Part shown: piece by piece, positions 62,101 through 64,000 of the stretch
Layout: each line of letters opens with the position of its first letter
Position numbering within the stretch: the first letter of the stretch is position 1
NCBI GenBank assembly: GCA_016715425.1
Contig: JADKAC010000002.1
Location: 557,501 to 621,500 of the forward strand
Source of the DNA: Bacteroidota bacterium
GTDB taxonomy: Bacteria; Bacteroidota; Bacteroidia; Chitinophagales; BACL12
Direction: 5' to 3'
Length of the DNA stretch: 64,000 nucleotides
Position numbers and translations under genes: made by a program
Notes under the pieces: model-generated
What the model was told of the DNA's origin: nothing
The model's database searches: none
Seen by the model: the letters and a program-made list of their open reading frames with translations, nothing else

Positions 62101-63869
62101 ACTGTTACACTATAGGTTGTTGTTGAAGTAGGTGATGCTGTAACAATGGAATCTGTTGTGGATGAAAGTCCTGTTGCCGGCGACCAAGAATAACTATCAA
62201 TTGAATTTGTACATAAAAATGAAATTGACCAATCCTTTAAAGTACCAGAAAGTCCTGCTTCATCATCATCCACTTTTAATTGCCAGTCTCCGTTTACAGC
62301 CGAGCCTGTTAAAACACTAAAGGGTTGTTCAGGTTTAAAGCTCCCCGTAAAGGGTGGTGTACCAGAAGTAATGGAAGGGACGCCTGTTACAACAAAACAT
62401 GTATTTGTATAATTATCACCAGCTCCTCCATTATCTGTACTTAATTGAATAGATGTTCCGGAAGGCGCTATTAATGAAATATCCAAATCAGCATCATAAG
62501 TATGCAGAATATTCAAACAAACTTTATCGAGCATTGCAGGAGAAAAGGTAGAGGGCACAATTCCGCTTACTGTTATAGGTGAATATGTAATCGGACCTCC
62601 ACCATCATGAATAGTATAATCTGTAAGATTTTGAAAAGTAGTTGCAGTGCAGTCACCGCTTGAAGGGCTTGCATCTACGGATAAAACTACAGAACCGCCA
62701 GCACAAATCTCACTTGTTGAGGGATCAATAATTACAATTGGTCCGGTGGAAATTTCAATGGGAAATGTAGAGAATACCGAAGGACAAGTGGCTGTTGCAG
62801 GTATTGTATTCGTAATAGTATAACTACCGGCAGTAGATGCACTTAAATCAATAACACCGGTTGAAGAATTAATAACAACGCCTGCTGGCGAAGATGTCCA
62901 GCTTCCTGATATTCCTCCGGGTACAAGAATCGGAGAAGGATCCGGGTCAGATAAACAAAAGGGTGAGCTTGCATAAGAAAAACCGGAAAGGTCTTCATTC
63001 ACTGTAACCGTAACATCTTCCGTCCAGGTAAATCCATCGCAATCGGTTAATGTAGCAGTATAAGTTGTGGTAGTAGTTGGTGTAACAGAGATAGAATCGC
63101 CAACCCCTATAATAGTTCCGCCGCTTGTCCATACAATACCCGTTGGTGTAAACTGCACTGATTCATCAGAGGTAACCCATGAAGTACTGTTTCTTCCAGG
63201 ATAAGTATATGCAATGCTTCCTGTTAAATTGTGAACCCCCTCAGTAGCTGTTCCGCCAGCCCAACTAGGACAATTTGGTTTGTAAATCAGATGGTTTTTA
63301 ATAATATTGGATGTTTCGTAAATCACTATCTGAAATGATCCTTCCGTAGCAGTACAGGAAAACATGGGTACATCTTGCCAGCTTATAACTAATCTGCGAT
63401 TCGGAGCAGTGCCATACGTTTTATATTTTACACAGCCTGTACATAATCCAGTATGCCAATCTTGCCAAGGTCCCATTATACAATTTTTCGGAACAGAAGC
63501 AGAGGTACTTGGAATAGTGGCAGATTCATAAGTAGAAGCTAAGGCCCCAGGACCACCGAAGCTGATCCAGCCATTTGAGCCGACATAAAACTTTGTAAAT
63601 GTCTCATCAAAAAAGCAAAAGTCAAAACCAATGTCATATGGACCCTTGTAAGTATCATCCGTAAGCGATACTGTAGTTCCCGAATGTGTTTCACTTTCAA
63701 AAGGTATTGTGCCAAATTCATAGGCAGAAGTACCTGCGCTTGGTGAAGAATATACTTCCAATGGAATAGCATCAGAGGAACATATTACAGTATCAGAAGA
63801 AATTATTAATTGACTGAAACTGAAATAAGATGAAAAAAATAAAATAGTTGTAAGTAAACCTCTTTTCAT
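59010..63869 (-). CDS. Giant surface protein, N-terminal part with P/Homo B domain and repeats
   Basis: 1619 codons from ATG 63869. Signal peptide (MKRGLLTTILFFSSYFSFSQ); a ~200-residue N-terminal domain with YVGSNGWISFGG and GPWQDWH; an Ig-like module; a P/Homo B (proprotein-convertase P) domain at roughly residues 400-540 (TFSPAMLDKVCLNILHTYDA, NGDWQLKVDDDEAGLSGTLK); several HYR/SprB-like modules (SPFCADETDPTPVLAPGS, STFCETATDPIPTI); then 14 copies of the 52-residue unit. The last ~35 residues are out of frame, after an 11-bp loss at ~59101. It lacks a sorting signal because it is truncated; the true C-terminus is at 52648. Probably an outer-membrane-tethered adhesin or gliding-related protein. 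AGGAGGGGG lies just before the ATG. Confidence 0.85.
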   Translation of the reverse strand: MKRGLLTTILFFSSYFSFSQLIISSDTVICSSDAIPLEVYSSPSAGTSAYEFGTIPFESETHSGTTVSLTDDTYKGPYDIGFDFCFFDETFTKFYVGSNGWISFGGPGALASTYESATIPSTSASVPKNCIMGPWQDWHTGLCTGCVKYKTYGTAPNRRLVISWQDVPMFSCTATEGSFQIVIYETSNIIKNHLIYKPNCPSWAGGTATEGVHNLTGSIAYTYPGRNSTSWVTSDESVQFTPTGIVWTSGGTIIGVGDSISVTPTTTTTYTATLTDCDGFTWTEDVTVTVNEDLSGFSYASSPFCLSDPDPSPILVPGGISGSWTSSPAGVVINSSTGVIDLSASTAGSYTITNTIPATATCPSVFSTFPIEISTGPIVIIDPSTSEICAGGSVVLSVDASPSSGDCTATTFQNLTDYTIHDGGGPITYSPITVSGIVPSTFSPAMLDKVCLNILHTYDADLDISLIAPSGTSIQLSTDNGGAGDNYTNTCFVVTGVPSITSGTPPFTGSFKPEQPFSVLTGSAVNGDWQLKVDDDEAGLSGTLKDWSISFLCTNSIDSYSWSPATGLSSTTDSIVTASPTSTTTYSVTVTETAGCSTTETATVTFVPEAFATFTYSGSPFCADETDPTPVLAPGSTSGVWSATPSGLIINSSTGEIDLSASTPGTYTITNFIAGTVSCPDVSDTYSITIVESDDASFSYASSTFCETATDPIPTITGLSGGIFGGVGVDFISTATGEIDLSTTGIGTYTITYTTLGVCPQIDTQTITITDAPLADFSYASTTYCSYEIDPLPIFAAGASSGYFIATPAGIVINSASGKIDLDGSTPGTYIITNSIAASGGCASATADFVVTIDVGYSIANDVELCDGDNYLLPGGSIVNAAGIYTDAFLTINGCDSIITTTITINPVYSALVDIEICDGEGFILPDATTVFSSGTYPIVLSTINGCDSIITTLLTVNPVSTNYVNAEICEEDYYELPDGSAVDVSGIYNTVIPSISGCDSIIETTLIVNPNYDLSEDITMCYGEIYVLPDGTTVYANGSYTSFLTAITGCDSVVVSNVTFNPSYASALDDTICVGENYILPDGSIVTTAGTYSVTLSTDLGCDSTIITNLSVNTSYASSIDAEICEGETYTLPDGSTETTSGIYVSNLISINGCDSIITTNLLINPIYSETVDATICEGETYLLPDGSTETTTGIYVSNLISINGCDSTITTNLLVHPIYSETIDAEICEGETYLLPDGSTESTTGIYVSNLISINGCDSTITTNLLVNPVYSEIVDATICDGETYLLPDGTTESTTGIYISNLISINGCDSIITTNLLINPIYSETVDATICDGETYLLPDGTTESTTGIYISNLVSINGCDSIITTNLLVHPIYSETVDAEICEGETYTLPDGSTETTTGIYVSNLISINGCDSIITTNLLVHPIYSETIDAEICEGETYLLPDGSSETTSGIYISNLISINGCDSIITTNLLVNPIYSETVDAEICDGETYTLPDGSTETTTGIYISNLVSINGCDSIITTNLLVHPIYSETVDAEICEGETYLLPDGTTESTTGIYVSNLISINGCDSIITTNLLINPIFKQFKLRWRNICITRRKFGINNWNICKQFNFYQRL

Positions 63870-64000
63870 TCAATCCCCCTCCTAGGCACTTTATATCTCT
63901 GCACAAATAAATTTCTCTCAAAGGCTTTGGGTGTATCAGGTTGAAAATTTGGGTTGACAAAAAATTTAGAATAAATCGCAATTTGACACCATAAGTATAT

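Overview
The window is AT-rich chromosomal DNA from a member of the Bacteroidota, most likely a Chitinophagales/Saprospiria-type environmental bacterium. Three things support this. At least nine secreted proteins end in type IX secretion (T9SS) sorting domains, eight of the por type and one of the gliding-motility-associated (CHU_C) type. Several genes are preceded by TAnnTTTG promoter elements, often with almost no leader. The housekeeping genes (RecA, ScpB, RluB, LptB, RecJ, KorAB, Kbl) look bacteroidetal. No rRNA, tRNA, CRISPR array or intact insertion sequence was seen.

Layout. 0-10 kb: tryptophan/kynurenine catabolism (end of ACMSD, kynureninase, kynurenine 3-monooxygenase), mixed with a PIF1-like helicase, a large BNR-repeat secreted protein, a DinB protein, a cytochrome c lipoprotein and a small repeat lipoprotein. 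10-13.5 kb: two tandem DUF5011 lipoproteins and a T9SS-secreted subtilase. 13.4-21 kb: recJ-lptB, a 21-bp tandem repeat, a GH3-family adenylating enzyme, and korAB (2-oxoacid:ferredoxin oxidoreductase). 21.3-26.7 kb: a T9SS adhesin of about 22 Ig-like modules, partly made of near-identical 456-bp repeats and broken once in frame. 27-33.4 kb: scpB-rluB with an unusual 134-bp dual-frame overlap, an unknown secreted protein, a SIR2-like protein and recA. 33.6-37.5 kb: an M2 (ACE-like) peptidase lipoprotein and an XRE-M78 / DUF4411 PIN pair. 37.9-47 kb: four T9SS cargo genes, including a secreted lysyl-oxidase-like protein that keeps the copper His cluster and both cofactor residues. 47-49.8 kb: tag, a voltage-gated K+ channel and kbl. 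49.9-63.9 kb: a Gly-rich T9SS protein, then a giant cell-surface gene with 49 tandem 52-residue units, a P/Homo B domain and a CHU_C C-terminus. The giant gene is split into pieces by five scars lying inside the repeats.

How the genes fit together. The metabolic genes describe amino-acid catabolism (tryptophan via kynurenine, threonine/glycine via Kbl) feeding ferredoxin-linked 2-oxoacid oxidation. Most of the remaining coding capacity makes large surface or secreted proteins, plausibly for adhesion, gliding and degradation of polymers or proteins. The most unusual items are the T9SS lysyl oxidase homologue, the expanding repeat adhesins and their scars (probably assembly damage, possibly real), and the scpB/rluB overlap in which one DNA repeat encodes an acidic tail in one frame and a basic head in the other.
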